Assembly: GCA_035714365.1 (NCBI GenBank)
Contig: DASTMB010000003.1
Span: forward strand, 1 to 64,000
Direction of reading: 5' to 3'
Length of the DNA stretch: 64,000 bases
DNA from: Mycobacteriales bacterium
Lineage (GTDB): Bacteria; Actinomycetota; Actinomycetes; BP-191
Shown: positions 49,805 to 58,900 of the stretch, one piece after another
Position numbering within the stretch: position 1 is the first letter of the stretch
How the letters are laid out: the number at the start of each line of letters is the position of its first letter
Made by a program: the position numbers and the translations under genes
The notes under the pieces: model-generated
Database searches by the model: none
Told to the model about the DNA's origin: nothing
Seen by the model: the letters and a program-made list of their open reading frames with translations, nothing else

Positions 49805-52800
49805 ATGCACGGAGCCCGCAACGCCGCACGGGCGCTGCTCGCCACGCTGCTCGCCGTTGCCGCGGTCGGGGTGGCCGCGCCGCCGGCGGGGGCGGGCGAG
49901 CTGCCGGCCGGCGTCACCCTCGAGGTCACCGGCGGGTGCGGGCCGCTGATCAGCGGCTTCCCGGACCAGCCGTACGACCTGGAGGTCGTCTCCGACGGCG
50001 CCCCGTTGACCGCGGTGACGGTCGTCCCGGTCATGCCCGCGGGCATCGTGGCGACACCGGCCAGCACGCCGCCCGCGAACGTGCCGGCGCACCACAGGTG
50101 GGCGTTCCGCTTCGACCTCTCGGTCGCCGGGTCGGTGCCCGCCGGGACGGTGGAGATCGCGTTCGACGTGACCGTCGACGGCGTCACCGTGCGGAGGTCG
50201 TGGCCGAAGACCGTGCGGAGCAGGCCGTCGGCGCCGACCGGCGTGACGGCCACGGCCGGCGACACGACGGCGACCGTGTCCTGGACGGCGCCGGTGGTGC
50301 GCGACCGCCCCGACGCGACGCTCGGCCGCTACACGATCACGGCCCTCCCCGGCGGCGCCACGACCGAGGTCGTCAACGTCACCACCGCCGTCGTCGCGGG
50401 GCTCACCAACGGCACGTCGTACACGTTCACCGTCACGACGTACGGCTACTTCGGGGAGACGACGAGCGACCCGTCGAACGCCGTCGTCCCCGCGGGCGCC
50501 CCGGCCGCGCCGGAGGGCGTCACGGCGACCGGTCCGGGTGGCTCGCGCACGGTGTCGTGGGAGGCCGCCGACCCGAACGGCTCCCCCGTCACCGGCTACA
50601 CCGTCACGGCGTACCCGAGCGGCAACACGTTCTCCGTCGGCCCGGACGCGCGCTCCACGCAGGTCGGCACCGCGGACGCGATGGTCGCCGACGGCTTCAC
50701 CGTGCGGGCCACCAACGCCGTCGGCACCGGCCCGGAGAGCCGCCGTACCGACGTGCCGGCGCCGGCGGTGCCGGGCGCGTTCGCCGGGACGGTCCTCGTC
50801 AACGGCGGCGACGCCGCCATCTTCGCGGGCGTCGGCGACACCGGGCCCGACCCGTCGGTCACCGGCTACGACGTCGACATCCGGCCCGCCGGCTACGGGT
50901 TCCACCTCGACCGCCCGGCCACCGACGGCCCGTGGACGGGCGGCATCGGCTACGGCGGCGGCTTCACCAACAACACGACCCAGTACGTGCGGGCGCGCGC
51001 CACGAACGCCGCCGGCGCCGGTCCGTGGTCGGCCGCCGTCACGGGGACGCCGTCCGGCAAGCCGTACGGGCCGGAGCTCCTCGTCGTCCCGCGGGACGGC
51101 AGCGTGTCGTTCTGCCTCCTCGGCGCGGCGGGCAACGGCAAGCCGGTCACGCAGTACGAGGTGTCGACGTCGAACGGCGAGCTGGTCGCGGGGGTCGACG
51201 GGTCCGCCCGCACCGGGCGCGTCACCGGCCTGGACAACGGGCAGTGGTACTCGTTCGTCGTCCGCGCCCGCAACGCCAACGGGCTCGGCTACGCGAGCAG
51301 CCCGACCTACGCCGTCACGCCGTCCGGCCCGCCGGCGGCGCCGCCCTGGGTGACCGCGGCGCCGAGCGGGGAGGACCCGGCCGCGGCGGTCGTGTCGTGG
51401 CAGCAGGTGCCGGCGGCGCCCGGGTACACGGTCACCGCCTCCCCCGGCGGCGCCAGGGTCGACGTCCCCGGCAACCTCGCCTCCGCCACCGTGACCGGCC
51501 TCGACCCGGACACCGCGTACACGTTCGACGTGCGCGGCTGGAACTCCGTCGGCGCGGGCGCCGCCACCACCTCCGACGAGGTGCGCACGCCGGACACGGT
51601 CGCCCCGGTCGTCACGATCGACGCGAAGCCGCCGGCGGTCTCGTCCTCGCCCGGCGTGTCGGTGCCGTTCACGGCGACCGACGGGCACGCCGTCACGACG
51701 ACCTGCGCGCTCGACGGCGGCACGGCGGCGCCGTGCACCTCGCCCGTCGCCTACACCGGCCTCGCCGACGGCTCGCACACCGTCGCCGTCACCGCCACCG
51801 ACCCCTCGGGCAACGCCGGGTCGGCGAGCGTGACGTGGCGCGTCGACACCGTCGACCCGACCGTCACGATCACCTCCGGCCCGCCCGGGATGACCGCGCT
51901 GCGGACGGCGTCGGTGACGTTCACCGCGGACGAGGCCGGCGTGACCTACACCTGCGCGTTCGACAACGACGCGCCCGTGCCGTGCACGTCCCCGGCCGGG
52001 TACACCGGCGTCGCCGACGGCACGCACCACGTCACCGTCACCGGGACCGACCTCGCCGGCAACACCGGCTCCGACGGCGTCACCTGGCACGTCGACCCGA
52101 CGCTGCCGTGGGTGGCCGTGACCAAGCAGCCGAAGAGCTACACGACGGCGCGCGACGCCGCGGTCGAGTTCGAGGCGACGCCCGGCACGACCACGTGCGC
52201 GTTCGACGGCGGCACCGCCGCGCCGTGCACGTCGCCGCTGTCCTACACCGGCCTCGCCGACGGCACGCACACCGTCGTCGTGACGATCGCCGACGGCGAC
52301 GGCCGGACCGGCACCGCGACCGCCACCTGGCACGTCGACAACGCCGCCCCCGCGCTGTCGTTCACGGCGAAGCCGCCGGCGGCGACGCAGGCGACCGCCG
52401 CGAACCTGTCGTTCGGCGCGACCGACGCCTCACCCCTCACGTACTCCTGCGCCCTCGACGGCGCGCAGCCGGCGACCTGCGACGGCGGCACCGCCTCCTA
52501 CACCGGCCTCGCCGAGGGCGAGCACACGCTGCACGTCGTCGTCACCGACGCCGCCCTCAACGCGTCCTCCGCCGACGCGACCTGGCGGGTCGACACGACC
52601 GCGCCCGGCATGACGATGAACGAGGGGCCGGACGCCGTCACCGCGTCGCGGAGCGCGACGTTCGCGTTCGGCGCCGACGAGACCGCGACGTTCGCGTGCG
52701 CGCTCGACGGCGCCGCCGCCGCGGCCTGCACGTCGCCGAAGACGTTCACCGGCCTGGCCGACGGCGACCACACGCTCGTCGTCACCGCGACCGACACCGC

Positions 52801-53488
52801 CGGCAACGCCGACCACGTCGACCGCACCTGGCACGTCGACGGCACCGCGCCGAAGGTCACCGTCCCGCTGCTCCCGGCGTTCACGCTGACGAGCACGGCC
52901 GGCGTCGCCTACGGCGCCACCGACGGCTCCGGCGTCGCGTCGTACGACGTGCGCTACCGCGGCGCGCCGTGGAACGCGGGGTTCGGGCCGTTCCAGTACC
53001 CGCCGGCGTGGCAGGGCACGACCGCGACCGCGCGGTCGCTCGCCGCCACGGCCGGCGCGACGTACTGCTTCTCGGTCCGCGCCCGCGGTACCCTCGGCAC
53101 CGTCTCCGCGTGGAGCGCCGAACGCTGCACCGCCCGGCCGCTGGACGACCGCGCCCTCGCGGCCGGCACCGGCTGGGGCCGCGGCACCGGCGCGTCCGAC
53201 TACCTCGGCACGTTCACCGGCACCTCCACCGTGGGCGCGGTCCTCACGCGCACCGGCGTGCAGGCGCGGCGGCTCGCGCTGGTCGCCCGCACCTGCGCCG
53301 GCTGCGCCACCGTCGGCATCTACGTCGACGGCACCCTGGTGAAGCAGGTCGGCCTCGCGTCGGCCGCGACGGCGTACCGGAAGGTGTTCACGGTCGACCT
53401 CGGCTCGGTGCGTTCCGGCACCGTCACGATCCGTACCCTCACCGCCGGCCGCGCGTACGTCGACGGCCTCGGCACGTCACGTGTCTGA
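49805..53488 (+). CDS. Large secreted FN3/Ig-like repeat surface protein
   Basis: Exported protein of 1227 residues. After a signal peptide (about 1-30) come a beta domain (30-135), about five fibronectin type III domains (roughly 137-600; APxGVTATxGDTTATVSW, GYTVTAxP, LTNGTSYTFTVT), then about six Ig-like units of roughly 75-80 residues (600-1030), each with one Cys pair and the pattern xCAxDxxxxxPCTSPxxYTGLADGTHTVxVTATDxAGNxxxxxxTWxVD, and a final beta domain with paired cysteines (about 1030-1227; TCAGCATVG). No catalytic or sorting (LPxTG) motif is visible. It is probably an adhesin or secreted structural protein. ATG at 49805 follows GGGGGGA. The 3' end overlaps the convergent exonuclease gene by 12 bases. 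Confidence 0.9.
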   Translation: MHGARNAARALLATLLAVAAVGVAAPPAGAGELPAGVTLEVTGGCGPLISGFPDQPYDLEVVSDGAPLTAVTVVPVMPAGIVATPASTPPANVPAHHRWAFRFDLSVAGSVPAGTVEIAFDVTVDGVTVRRSWPKTVRSRPSAPTGVTATAGDTTATVSWTAPVVRDRPDATLGRYTITALPGGATTEVVNVTTAVVAGLTNGTSYTFTVTTYGYFGETTSDPSNAVVPAGAPAAPEGVTATGPGGSRTVSWEAADPNGSPVTGYTVTAYPSGNTFSVGPDARSTQVGTADAMVADGFTVRATNAVGTGPESRRTDVPAPAVPGAFAGTVLVNGGDAAIFAGVGDTGPDPSVTGYDVDIRPAGYGFHLDRPATDGPWTGGIGYGGGFTNNTTQYVRARATNAAGAGPWSAAVTGTPSGKPYGPELLVVPRDGSVSFCLLGAAGNGKPVTQYEVSTSNGELVAGVDGSARTGRVTGLDNGQWYSFVVRARNANGLGYASSPTYAVTPSGPPAAPPWVTAAPSGEDPAAAVVSWQQVPAAPGYTVTASPGGARVDVPGNLASATVTGLDPDTAYTFDVRGWNSVGAGAATTSDEVRTPDTVAPVVTIDAKPPAVSSSPGVSVPFTATDGHAVTTTCALDGGTAAPCTSPVAYTGLADGSHTVAVTATDPSGNAGSASVTWRVDTVDPTVTITSGPPGMTALRTASVTFTADEAGVTYTCAFDNDAPVPCTSPAGYTGVADGTHHVTVTGTDLAGNTGSDGVTWHVDPTLPWVAVTKQPKSYTTARDAAVEFEATPGTTTCAFDGGTAAPCTSPLSYTGLADGTHTVVVTIADGDGRTGTATATWHVDNAAPALSFTAKPPAATQATAANLSFGATDASPLTYSCALDGAQPATCDGGTASYTGLAEGEHTLHVVVTDAALNASSADATWRVDTTAPGMTMNEGPDAVTASRSATFAFGADETATFACALDGAAAAACTSPKTFTGLADGDHTLVVTATDTAGNADHVDRTWHVDGTAPKVTVPLLPAFTLTSTAGVAYGATDGSGVASYDVRYRGAPWNAGFGPFQYPPAWQGTTATARSLAATAGATYCFSVRARGTLGTVSAWSAERCTARPLDDRALAAGTGWGRGTGASDYLGTFTGTSTVGAVLTRTGVQARRLALVARTCAGCATVGIYVDGTLVKQVGLASAATAYRKVFTVDLGSVRSGTVTIRTLTAGRAYVDGLGTSRV

Positions 53489-54256
53489 CAGCTCGACCAG
53501 CAACGGCGCGTGGTCCGACGGCTTCAGCCCCTTGCGGAAGTCGCGGTCGATGCCGCAGCGGACGACCCGCGGCGCGAGGCGGGCCGACAGCAGCGCGAGA
53601 TCGATCCGCATGCCCATGTTCTTGTGGAACATCCCGGCCCGGTAGTCGTAGTAGGTGAAGCCGACGGCCTCCGGCGACACCACGCGGAACGCGTCCACCA
53701 GCCCGGTCGCGAGGATGCGGTCCAGCCGCTCGCGCTCCGGCCGCGAGGTGTGCGTGGTGCCGGTGAACAGCGCCGGGTCCCACACGTCGCGGTCCTCCGG
53801 CGCGATGTTGAAGTCGCCCGCCACGAATACCGGCTCCGGCGCCGCCGTGAGCACCGCCAGCCGGTCGCGCATCGCGTCGAGGAACGTCAGCTTCTCCTCG
53901 TAGGTCGGCGTGTCCAGCGCGCGGCCGTTGACGACGTACACGCTGACGCAACGCAGCCCGCCCACCGTGGCCTCGACCCACCGCGCCTCCTCGGTGCGCG
54001 CCTCGCCCGGCAACCCGCGGACGACGTCGAACGGCGCCCGCTCCAGCGGCGCGAGCACCGCGACGCCGGCCCAGCGGCCGCCGGAGAGGTGGGCGGCGGC
54101 GTAGCCGGCCTCCTCGAGCGCCCAGGTGGGGAACGTCGCGTCCCCGACCTTGGTCTCCTGGAGGCAGAGCACGTCCGGCCGGTGCGTCCCGAGGAACTCC
54201 AGGACGCGCGGGAGGCGGGCGGTGAGCGAGTTGACGTTCCAGGTCGCCAGCAGCAC
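53477..54256 (-). CDS. xth: Exodeoxyribonuclease III
   Basis: AP endonuclease/3'-5' exonuclease of 259 residues in the EEP superfamily. Motifs are ATWNVNSL (N7), LQETKV (E34), a Tyr in VYVVNGR, AGDFNIAP (Asp, Asn), FTYYDYRAG and the terminal SDHAPL (Asp, His). It repairs abasic sites and blocked 3' ends. Compared with E. coli XthA it has about ten residues fewer. GTG at 54256 gives the standard N-terminus (MLLATWNVNSL). Seventeen bases separate it from the divergent nucleotidyltransferase. Confidence 0.93.
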   Translation of the reverse strand: MLLATWNVNSLTARLPRVLEFLGTHRPDVLCLQETKVGDATFPTWALEEAGYAAAHLSGGRWAGVAVLAPLERAPFDVVRGLPGEARTEEARWVEATVGGLRCVSVYVVNGRALDTPTYEEKLTFLDAMRDRLAVLTAAPEPVFVAGDFNIAPEDRDVWDPALFTGTTHTSRPERERLDRILATGLVDAFRVVSPEAVGFTYYDYRAGMFHKNMGMRIDLALLSARLAPRVVRCGIDRDFRKGLKPSDHAPLLVELSDT

Positions 54257-54273
54257 GCGGCAGACTCAAGCAC

Positions 54274-55017
54274 ATGGTGGCGGCCGTGGTGCTCGCGGCC
54301 GGTCGCGGGTCGCGGCTGCGGCCGCTGACCGACCTGCGCCCGAAGCCGCTCTGCCCGGTCGGCAACGTGCCGTTGCTCGACCTGGCGCTGGACGCCGCCG
54401 CGGCCGTCACGGACGCGGTCGCGGTCAACGCCTGCCACCTCGCGGAGCAGGTCGCGGCGCACGTCGGCGACCGCGCGCACCTGTCGCTGGAGACCGACGT
54501 CGACGGCGGCCTCGGCACCGCCGGCGCCCTCGGGCGCCTCAAGCCGTGGCTCGATGGACGGGACGTGCTCGTCCTCAACGGCGACGCGTACCGGCCGGGC
54601 CCGCTGGACGCGCTGGTCGACGGCTGGGACGGCGAGCGGGTGCGGCTGCTCGTCGTGCGCGACCCGGCGCGCGGCGACTTCGGCGAGTGGCGGTTCGCCG
54701 GCGCGTCGCTGCACCCGTGGCGGGTGGTCGCGCCGCTGCCGGACGAGCCGCTCGGCCTCTACGAGGCGGTGTGGCGGCACACCGAGCCGGAGCTGGTGCC
54801 GTGGGACGGGCCGTTCGTCGACTGCGGGACGGTGCGCGACTACCTCGACGCGAACCTCCTCGCGAGCGGCGGCGCCTCCGTCGTCGGCGCCGGCGCGACG
54901 GTCGACGGCGAGCTGGTGCGCTCGGTCGTCTGGGCGGGCGGCGTCGTGCGCGCCGGCGAGCGGCTGGTCGACGCCGTCCGCACCGACACCGGGCTCACCG
55001 TGACCGCGCCGCGTTAG
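54274..55017 (+). CDS. Sugar-1-phosphate nucleotidyltransferase-like protein
   Basis: Protein of 247 residues with the GT-A-like NTP-transferase fold: AAVVLAAGRGSRLRPLTDLRPKPLCPVGN (1-31, nucleotide binding, with K25), VLVLNGDAYRPG (metal Asp), and GTAGALG. A short left-handed-helix-like C-terminus (GASVVGAGATVDGELVRSVVWAGGVV) follows. It probably makes an NDP-sugar or NDP-polyol, though such proteins also act in cofactor or cell-wall precursor synthesis. The product is not identifiable. ATG at 54274. Confidence 0.88.
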   Translation: MVAAVVLAAGRGSRLRPLTDLRPKPLCPVGNVPLLDLALDAAAAVTDAVAVNACHLAEQVAAHVGDRAHLSLETDVDGGLGTAGALGRLKPWLDGRDVLVLNGDAYRPGPLDALVDGWDGERVRLLVVRDPARGDFGEWRFAGASLHPWRVVAPLPDEPLGLYEAVWRHTEPELVPWDGPFVDCGTVRDYLDANLLASGGASVVGAGATVDGELVRSVVWAGGVVRAGERLVDAVRTDTGLTVTAPR

Positions 55018-55046
55018 ACCGGCCCGCCTGCGGGCAGGAGACGGAC

Positions 55047-55619
55047 GTGCCGAACGACGACCCGCAGGCGATCCTCGACTCCTGCAAGCGCGCCGCCGCG
55101 ATCCTCACCGAGGCGAAGGTGCCGTTCGCCATCGGCGGCGGGATCGCGTGCTGGTGCTACGGCGCTCCGGAGTCCGACCACGACGTCGACATCATGCTGC
55201 GCGAGGAGGACGCCCGCGGCGCGCAGGAGCTGCTCGCCACGCACGGCATGAAGCCGGTCGACCCGCCGGAGGACTGGCTGGTCAAGGTCTACGACGGCGA
55301 CGTGCTGATCGACCTCATCTTCCGGCCCGAGGGGCTGCCGATCACCGACGAGGTGATCGAGCGCGCGCCGGTCCGCGACGTCAACGCGATGAAGATGCGC
55401 GTGCTCCGCCTCGAGGACGTGTTCGTCACCAAGCTGCTCTCCTACAACGAACACCACCTCGACTTCCTGGGCCTGCTCGCCGTCGCGCGCGCCGTGCGCG
55501 AGCAGGTCGACTGGCAGGCCGTCAGCGAGGCCGTGGACCACTCGCCGTTCGCGGCGGCGTTCCTGACCCTGGTCGAACGCCTCGGCATCGTGGCCGAGCC
55601 GTTGCGGCGGGCCGGCTGA
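55047..55619 (+). CDS. MNT-type nucleotidyltransferase-domain protein
   Basis: Protein of 190 residues with a Pol-beta nucleotidyltransferase core: FAIGGGIACWCYGAPESDHDVDIML (about 28-50) supplies D46 and D48, and D89 in LIDLIF is the third carboxylate. This is the arrangement of MNT/NTP_transf_5 proteins, including antitoxin-type MntA and lincosamide-type transferases. No HEPN partner is adjacent. The C-terminal helical part mediates unknown contacts. GTG at 55047 is preceded by GGGCAGGAGACGG, and the next gene overlaps its stop (TGATG). Confidence 0.83.
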   Translation: MPNDDPQAILDSCKRAAAILTEAKVPFAIGGGIACWCYGAPESDHDVDIMLREEDARGAQELLATHGMKPVDPPEDWLVKVYDGDVLIDLIFRPEGLPITDEVIERAPVRDVNAMKMRVLRLEDVFVTKLLSYNEHHLDFLGLLAVARAVREQVDWQAVSEAVDHSPFAAAFLTLVERLGIVAEPLRRAG

Positions 55620-55882
55620 TGGACCACGGCCCGCCCGAGTCGCCCGAGTACCTCGGCGGCTGGCTCGCCGAGCACCTCGCCGAGGACGGCGACCTGCACG
55701 AGCTCGGCATCACCGTGCGCGTCGCGGGCGACGCGGTGTTCCTCTCCGGCGTCGTCGGCACCGACGAGCGCCGCGAGCTGGTCGGCCGCCGCGCCGCCGA
55801 GCTGCTGCCCACGCTGGACGTCCGCAACGAGGTGACCGTGGCCGCGTACCCGGAGCCCGAGGGACGGGAGTCGTTCGCGTGA
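55619..55882 (+). CDS. Small BON-domain-like protein
   Basis: Protein of 87 residues: a helix (GGWLAEHLAEDGDLHELG) and a BON-type beta-alpha-beta-beta core (ITVRVAGDAVFLSGVVGTDERRELVGRRAAELLPTLDVRNEVTVA). BON domains bind lipids or other hydrophobic ligands. There is no signal peptide, so it is cytosolic. The ATG lies inside the upstream stop and its stop overlaps the metallophosphoesterase start (GTGA), so it is part of a three-gene coupled operon (55047-56610). Confidence 0.72.
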   Translation: MDHGPPESPEYLGGWLAEHLAEDGDLHELGITVRVAGDAVFLSGVVGTDERRELVGRRAAELLPTLDVRNEVTVAAYPEPEGRESFA

Positions 55883-56610
55883 TCCGCATCGCCGCCGTGG
55901 GGGACGTGCACGTCGGCGCGGACTCGCGCGGGCGGCTCGCCCCCCAGCTCGCCCACCTGTCCGAGCAGGCCGACGTGCTGCTGCTCGCCGGCGACCTCAC
56001 CCGCTGCGGCGCCGCGAGCGAGGCGCGGGTGCTCGCCGACGAGCTGCGCGACGTCGGCGTGCCGGTCGTCGCCGTCCTCGGCAACCACGACCACCACGCC
56101 GGCGAGGTGCGCGCGCTGACGGACGTGCTGCGGCAGGCCGGGATCGTCGTGCTCGAGGGCGGCACGCACGTCGTCGAGGTCGGCGGCTGCCGGCTCGGCG
56201 TCGCCGGGACGAAGGGGTTCGGCGGCGGCTTCGCCGGCGCCTGCGGGAGCGACTTCGGCGAGCCGGAGATGAAGGCGTTCGTCGGCCACACCAAGGCGCT
56301 GGCCGAACGCCTGCACGACGGCCTCGCGCGCCTGGACACCGACTACCGGGTCGCGCTGCTGCACTACTCGCCGGTGCCGGACACGCTGGCCGGCGAGCGG
56401 CTGGAGATCTACCCGTTCCTCGGCTCGTACCTGCTCGCCGAGGCGATCGACAAGGCCGGCGCCGACCTGGTCCTGCACGGCCACGCGCACGGCGGCACCG
56501 AGAAGGGCGTCACCGCGGGCGGCGTCCGCGTCCGCAACGTCGCGCAGCCGGTGATCCGGCAGGCGTACGCGCTCTACAACCTCGGCGACCGCGAGCTCGC
56601 GAGCGTCTAA
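55879..56610 (+). CDS. Calcineurin-like metallophosphoesterase
   Basis: Protein of 243 residues with all five dimetal phosphoesterase blocks: AAVGDVHVG (D9, H11), LLAGDLTRCG, VLGNHDHHAG, ALLHYSP and VLHGHAHGG. Substrate unknown; similar soluble enzymes hydrolyse phosphodiesters or pyrophosphates of nucleotides. GTG at 55879 overlaps the stop of the BON-like gene. In this position it may act with the nucleotidyltransferase two genes upstream. The stop overlaps the convergent secreted-protein stop. Confidence 0.9.
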   Translation: MIRIAAVGDVHVGADSRGRLAPQLAHLSEQADVLLLAGDLTRCGAASEARVLADELRDVGVPVVAVLGNHDHHAGEVRALTDVLRQAGIVVLEGGTHVVEVGGCRLGVAGTKGFGGGFAGACGSDFGEPEMKAFVGHTKALAERLHDGLARLDTDYRVALLHYSPVPDTLAGERLEIYPFLGSYLLAEAIDKAGADLVLHGHAHGGTEKGVTAGGVRVRNVAQPVIRQAYALYNLGDRELASV

Positions 56611-57473
56611 CGCGCGACCAGCTCGGCCCGGCCCTCGCGGACCGTCAGCACCCGCGTGCTCGACGGCGCGACCGGCGGCCCGCCGACCGGGAACGGCCCG
56701 AACGTCCCGAGGTTCGTGACGACCGTGAACGTCGCCGACCACCGCGTCGTCAGCGTCACCGTGGGCCGGGCGGCGTCGCGGTAGACGTGGGTGACGTCGC
56801 CGGTCGGGTACGGCCCGCCGGCCGACGCCGTCTCGAACGCCGCGCTGCCGTCGCCGAAGTCCCACACGTACGACGGCGTCGCCGTCAGCGTCAGCCGCGC
56901 GCCGGCCGGGCCGAACGTCTCCGTCATCGGCGCCGCGCCAGTCGCCGCGAAGTACGCCGCCTTGTTGACGAGGACCTTCCCGGCCGGCGGCTGCACGCCG
57001 ATGGCGGCGGCCGGCGGCGTCATCCGCCGCAGGTACTCCCGCGCGTCGGCGGTGACCCGGCCGACCGTCAGCGGCGGGTTGTCGGCGCCGATGCAGGACG
57101 TGCCGATCTGGTCCCACGACTCGCCGGGGCGGCGGACGTAGACCCAGAACAGGATGCCCTCGCCGCGACAGGAGTTGACCGCGGCGCCGCAGAGCGCGTC
57201 GGCGCCGTTGGTGGGGCTGTTGATCGAGCAGGCGGGCACCAGCGCGTACTCGCAGCCGGTGCAGGACGACGTGGCGTGGCCGCCGCCGCCCGCCTTGGAC
57301 CGCAGCTCCGGCAGGCCGATGACGGCGTCGTACGACGTGCCGTCGCTGTCGGCGCCGCAGAAGACGGCGCTGCCGCCGCAGTCCGGGTCCTCCTGCGCCG
57401 ACGCGGCGTGCGGCGCGAACGCCGTGGCGACCAGCAGGCAGAGGAAGGCGAGCGGGCGGCGCACGTCAGCCAC
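56607..57473 (-). CDS. Secreted cysteine-rich protein with PKD-like domain
   Basis: Exported protein of 288 residues. Signal peptide about 1-27 (FLCLLVATAFAPHAASA). The first half has many cysteines (DPDCGG, FCGAD, SCTGCEY, ACSIN, LCGAA, SCRGE, SCIG) that probably form a disulfide-rich module. A PKD-like domain follows (about 195-270; YVWDFGDGSAAF, VTHVYRDA, PTVTLTT). It has no enzymatic motif. It is a probable surface or extracellular protein. GTG at 57473 or 57464; the upstream lipoprotein gene overlaps it, so they form an operon. Confidence 0.8.
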   Translation of the reverse strand: MADVRRPLAFLCLLVATAFAPHAASAQEDPDCGGSAVFCGADSDGTSYDAVIGLPELRSKAGGGGHATSSCTGCEYALVPACSINSPTNGADALCGAAVNSCRGEGILFWVYVRRPGESWDQIGTSCIGADNPPLTVGRVTADAREYLRRMTPPAAAIGVQPPAGKVLVNKAAYFAATGAAPMTETFGPAGARLTLTATPSYVWDFGDGSAAFETASAGGPYPTGDVTHVYRDAARPTVTLTTRWSATFTVVTNLGTFGPFPVGGPPVAPSSTRVLTVREGRAELVAR

Positions 57474-57996
57474 CCACCTTCGCGACGCGGGCGAGCAGCC
57501 AGGTCTGCCCCACGCGTTGCAGGCCGAGCTCGACGCCGACGTGGCGCAGCGCGGGGATGGCCCGGACGACGGCGCCGGACCGGTCCACGACCGAACCGGC
57601 CGTGGTCGAGAATGTCACGGTCGCGCCCGCGGTCGTCGCCGTCACGTCGTGCGGCCGCACCGCCTCGACCGTGTAGAGCGTCGTCAGCCGGTGCCCGGCG
57701 GCCGCCTCGCGGCGCAGGTACTCGAGCTGCGCGCGGCAGGTGCAGCGCGGCGCGATGAGGAGGTTCAGCGCCGCGACGTCGCCGGTGCGGCCCGCCTCGG
57801 CCACCGTCGCGAAGTACCGCCGCACCGCCGTCGTGATCGCGTCCGGCCCGGCGGTGGCGGTGGCGCTCGGCGTCGCCGCGGCGGTGGTCGTGACCGGCGC
57901 GGGCGACACCGACGGCAGCGACCCCGCCTTCTCGCCGTGCGAGCAGCCGGCCGCGAGCAGGGCGACGAGCGCGAGCGTCGCGGCGGGGCGGGACAT
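57466..57996 (-). CDS. Predicted lipoprotein (DUF6318-like)
   Basis: Lipoprotein of 176 residues. The signal peptide MSRPAATLALVALLAAGC carries a perfect lipobox (LLAAGC, C18), then a Ser/Thr/Ala-rich linker and a globular domain with APRCTCRAQLEYLRREAAAGHRL. The Cys-x-Cys and the helix pattern recall DUF6318 lipoproteins of actinobacteria, but I am not certain. ATG at 57996 is chosen to start the signal peptide; the frame extends upstream without one. The gene overlaps the PKD-like secreted protein gene by eight bases, and both may act together outside the membrane. Confidence 0.77.
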   Translation of the reverse strand: MSRPAATLALVALLAAGCSHGEKAGSLPSVSPAPVTTTAAATPSATATAGPDAITTAVRRYFATVAEAGRTGDVAALNLLIAPRCTCRAQLEYLRREAAAGHRLTTLYTVEAVRPHDVTATTAGATVTFSTTAGSVVDRSGAVVRAIPALRHVGVELGLQRVGQTWLLARVAKVGG

Positions 57997-58021
57997 ACCG
58001 CCAGGATACGGGCGCACCGGC

Positions 58022-58900
58022 TCAGGCGGAACGCAGCTCCGGCAGCAGCTCCGCCACCCGCGCCACGATGTCCGGCGCCGCCTCCCCGTGCCCGATCGCC
58101 GCCTCGGCCGGGTGGTCCGGGTACATCAGCACGAAGCCGTCGAAGCCCGCGTCGCGGAAGCGGCGTACCGCGTCGGCGAACTCCCCCGCCGACCGCCGCA
58201 CCGGCCAGTCCGCCGACCCCAGCAGCACCGAACGCCCGATCGCCGCCGGGTCGCGGCCGAGCTCCGCCGCGTACGCCGAGAGCCGCGCCGACAGCGCCGC
58301 CGCGTGCGCCACGGCCTCGGCGGGTCCGCGGTCGCGGGGGGCGATGACGTTCCACGTCGTGGCGTGCTCGGCGGCGATCCGCAACGTCCGCGGGCCGTGC
58401 GCGGCGAGCGTCAGCGGCAGCGGCCGCCGCGTCGTGCCGGGCGCGATCGACAGCTCCGCGCCGGCGTAGTGGCGGCCGGCGTACGACGTCGCCCCGGCGG
58501 TCACCGCGCGGACCAGCTCGACCGTCTCCCGGAAGCGTTCGACCTGCTCCGCCTTCGACCACGGCGCCATCCCGAGCGCAGCGTAGTCGCGCGCCACGCC
58601 CGCGGCGCCGATGCCGAGGTCGAGCCGGCCGCCGGAGAGGTGGTCGACGGTCATCGCCTGCTTGGCGAGCAGGTACGGGTGCCGCAGCGTCGGCGACGCG
58701 ACGAGCGTGCCGAGGCGGATGCGTTCGGTGACGGCGGCCGCCGCCGACAGCAGCCCGAACGCGTCGAGCAGCGGGTCCTCATCCGACAGCGTGCGGTGCA
58801 CCAGGTGGTCCCAGACGTGCACGGCGTCGTAGCCGAGCGCCTCGCACTCCAGCACCCGCCGCCGCCACTCCGGCCACGGCACGTCCTGCACGACCACCAC
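58022..58900 (-). CDS. F420-dependent LLM-class (luciferase-like) oxidoreductase, damaged start
   Basis: TIM-barrel protein of about 290 residues: YDAVHVWDHLVHRT, TERIRLGTLVASPTLRHPYLLAKQAMTVDHLSGGRLDLGIGAAGV and EQVERFRETVELVRA are LLM-family blocks, and AGRHYAGAEL follows. It probably uses F420 or FMN, with unknown substrate. The natural start should be at 58918 (VTPTFAVVVVQD), where GTG would overlap the rhomboid stop, but that codon is GTT because of A at 58916. The first in-frame start in the sequence is GTG 58900, which trims six residues from the first beta strand. See the neighbouring entry. Confidence 0.85.
   Translation of the reverse strand: MVVVQDVPWPEWRRRVLECEALGYDAVHVWDHLVHRTLSDEDPLLDAFGLLSAAAAVTERIRLGTLVASPTLRHPYLLAKQAMTVDHLSGGRLDLGIGAAGVARDYAALGMAPWSKAEQVERFRETVELVRAVTAGATSYAGRHYAGAELSIAPGTTRRPLPLTLAAHGPRTLRIAAEHATTWNVIAPRDRGPAEAVAHAAALSARLSAYAAELGRDPAAIGRSVLLGSADWPVRRSAGEFADAVRRFRDAGFDGFVLMYPDHPAEAAIGHGEAAPDIVARVAELLPELRSA

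Noticed and set aside
49805-53488. Regular DNA repeats that might be a CRISPR array
   Set aside because: They are in-frame protein-domain repeats of about 230 bases without spacers or palindromic repeats, inside one coding sequence.
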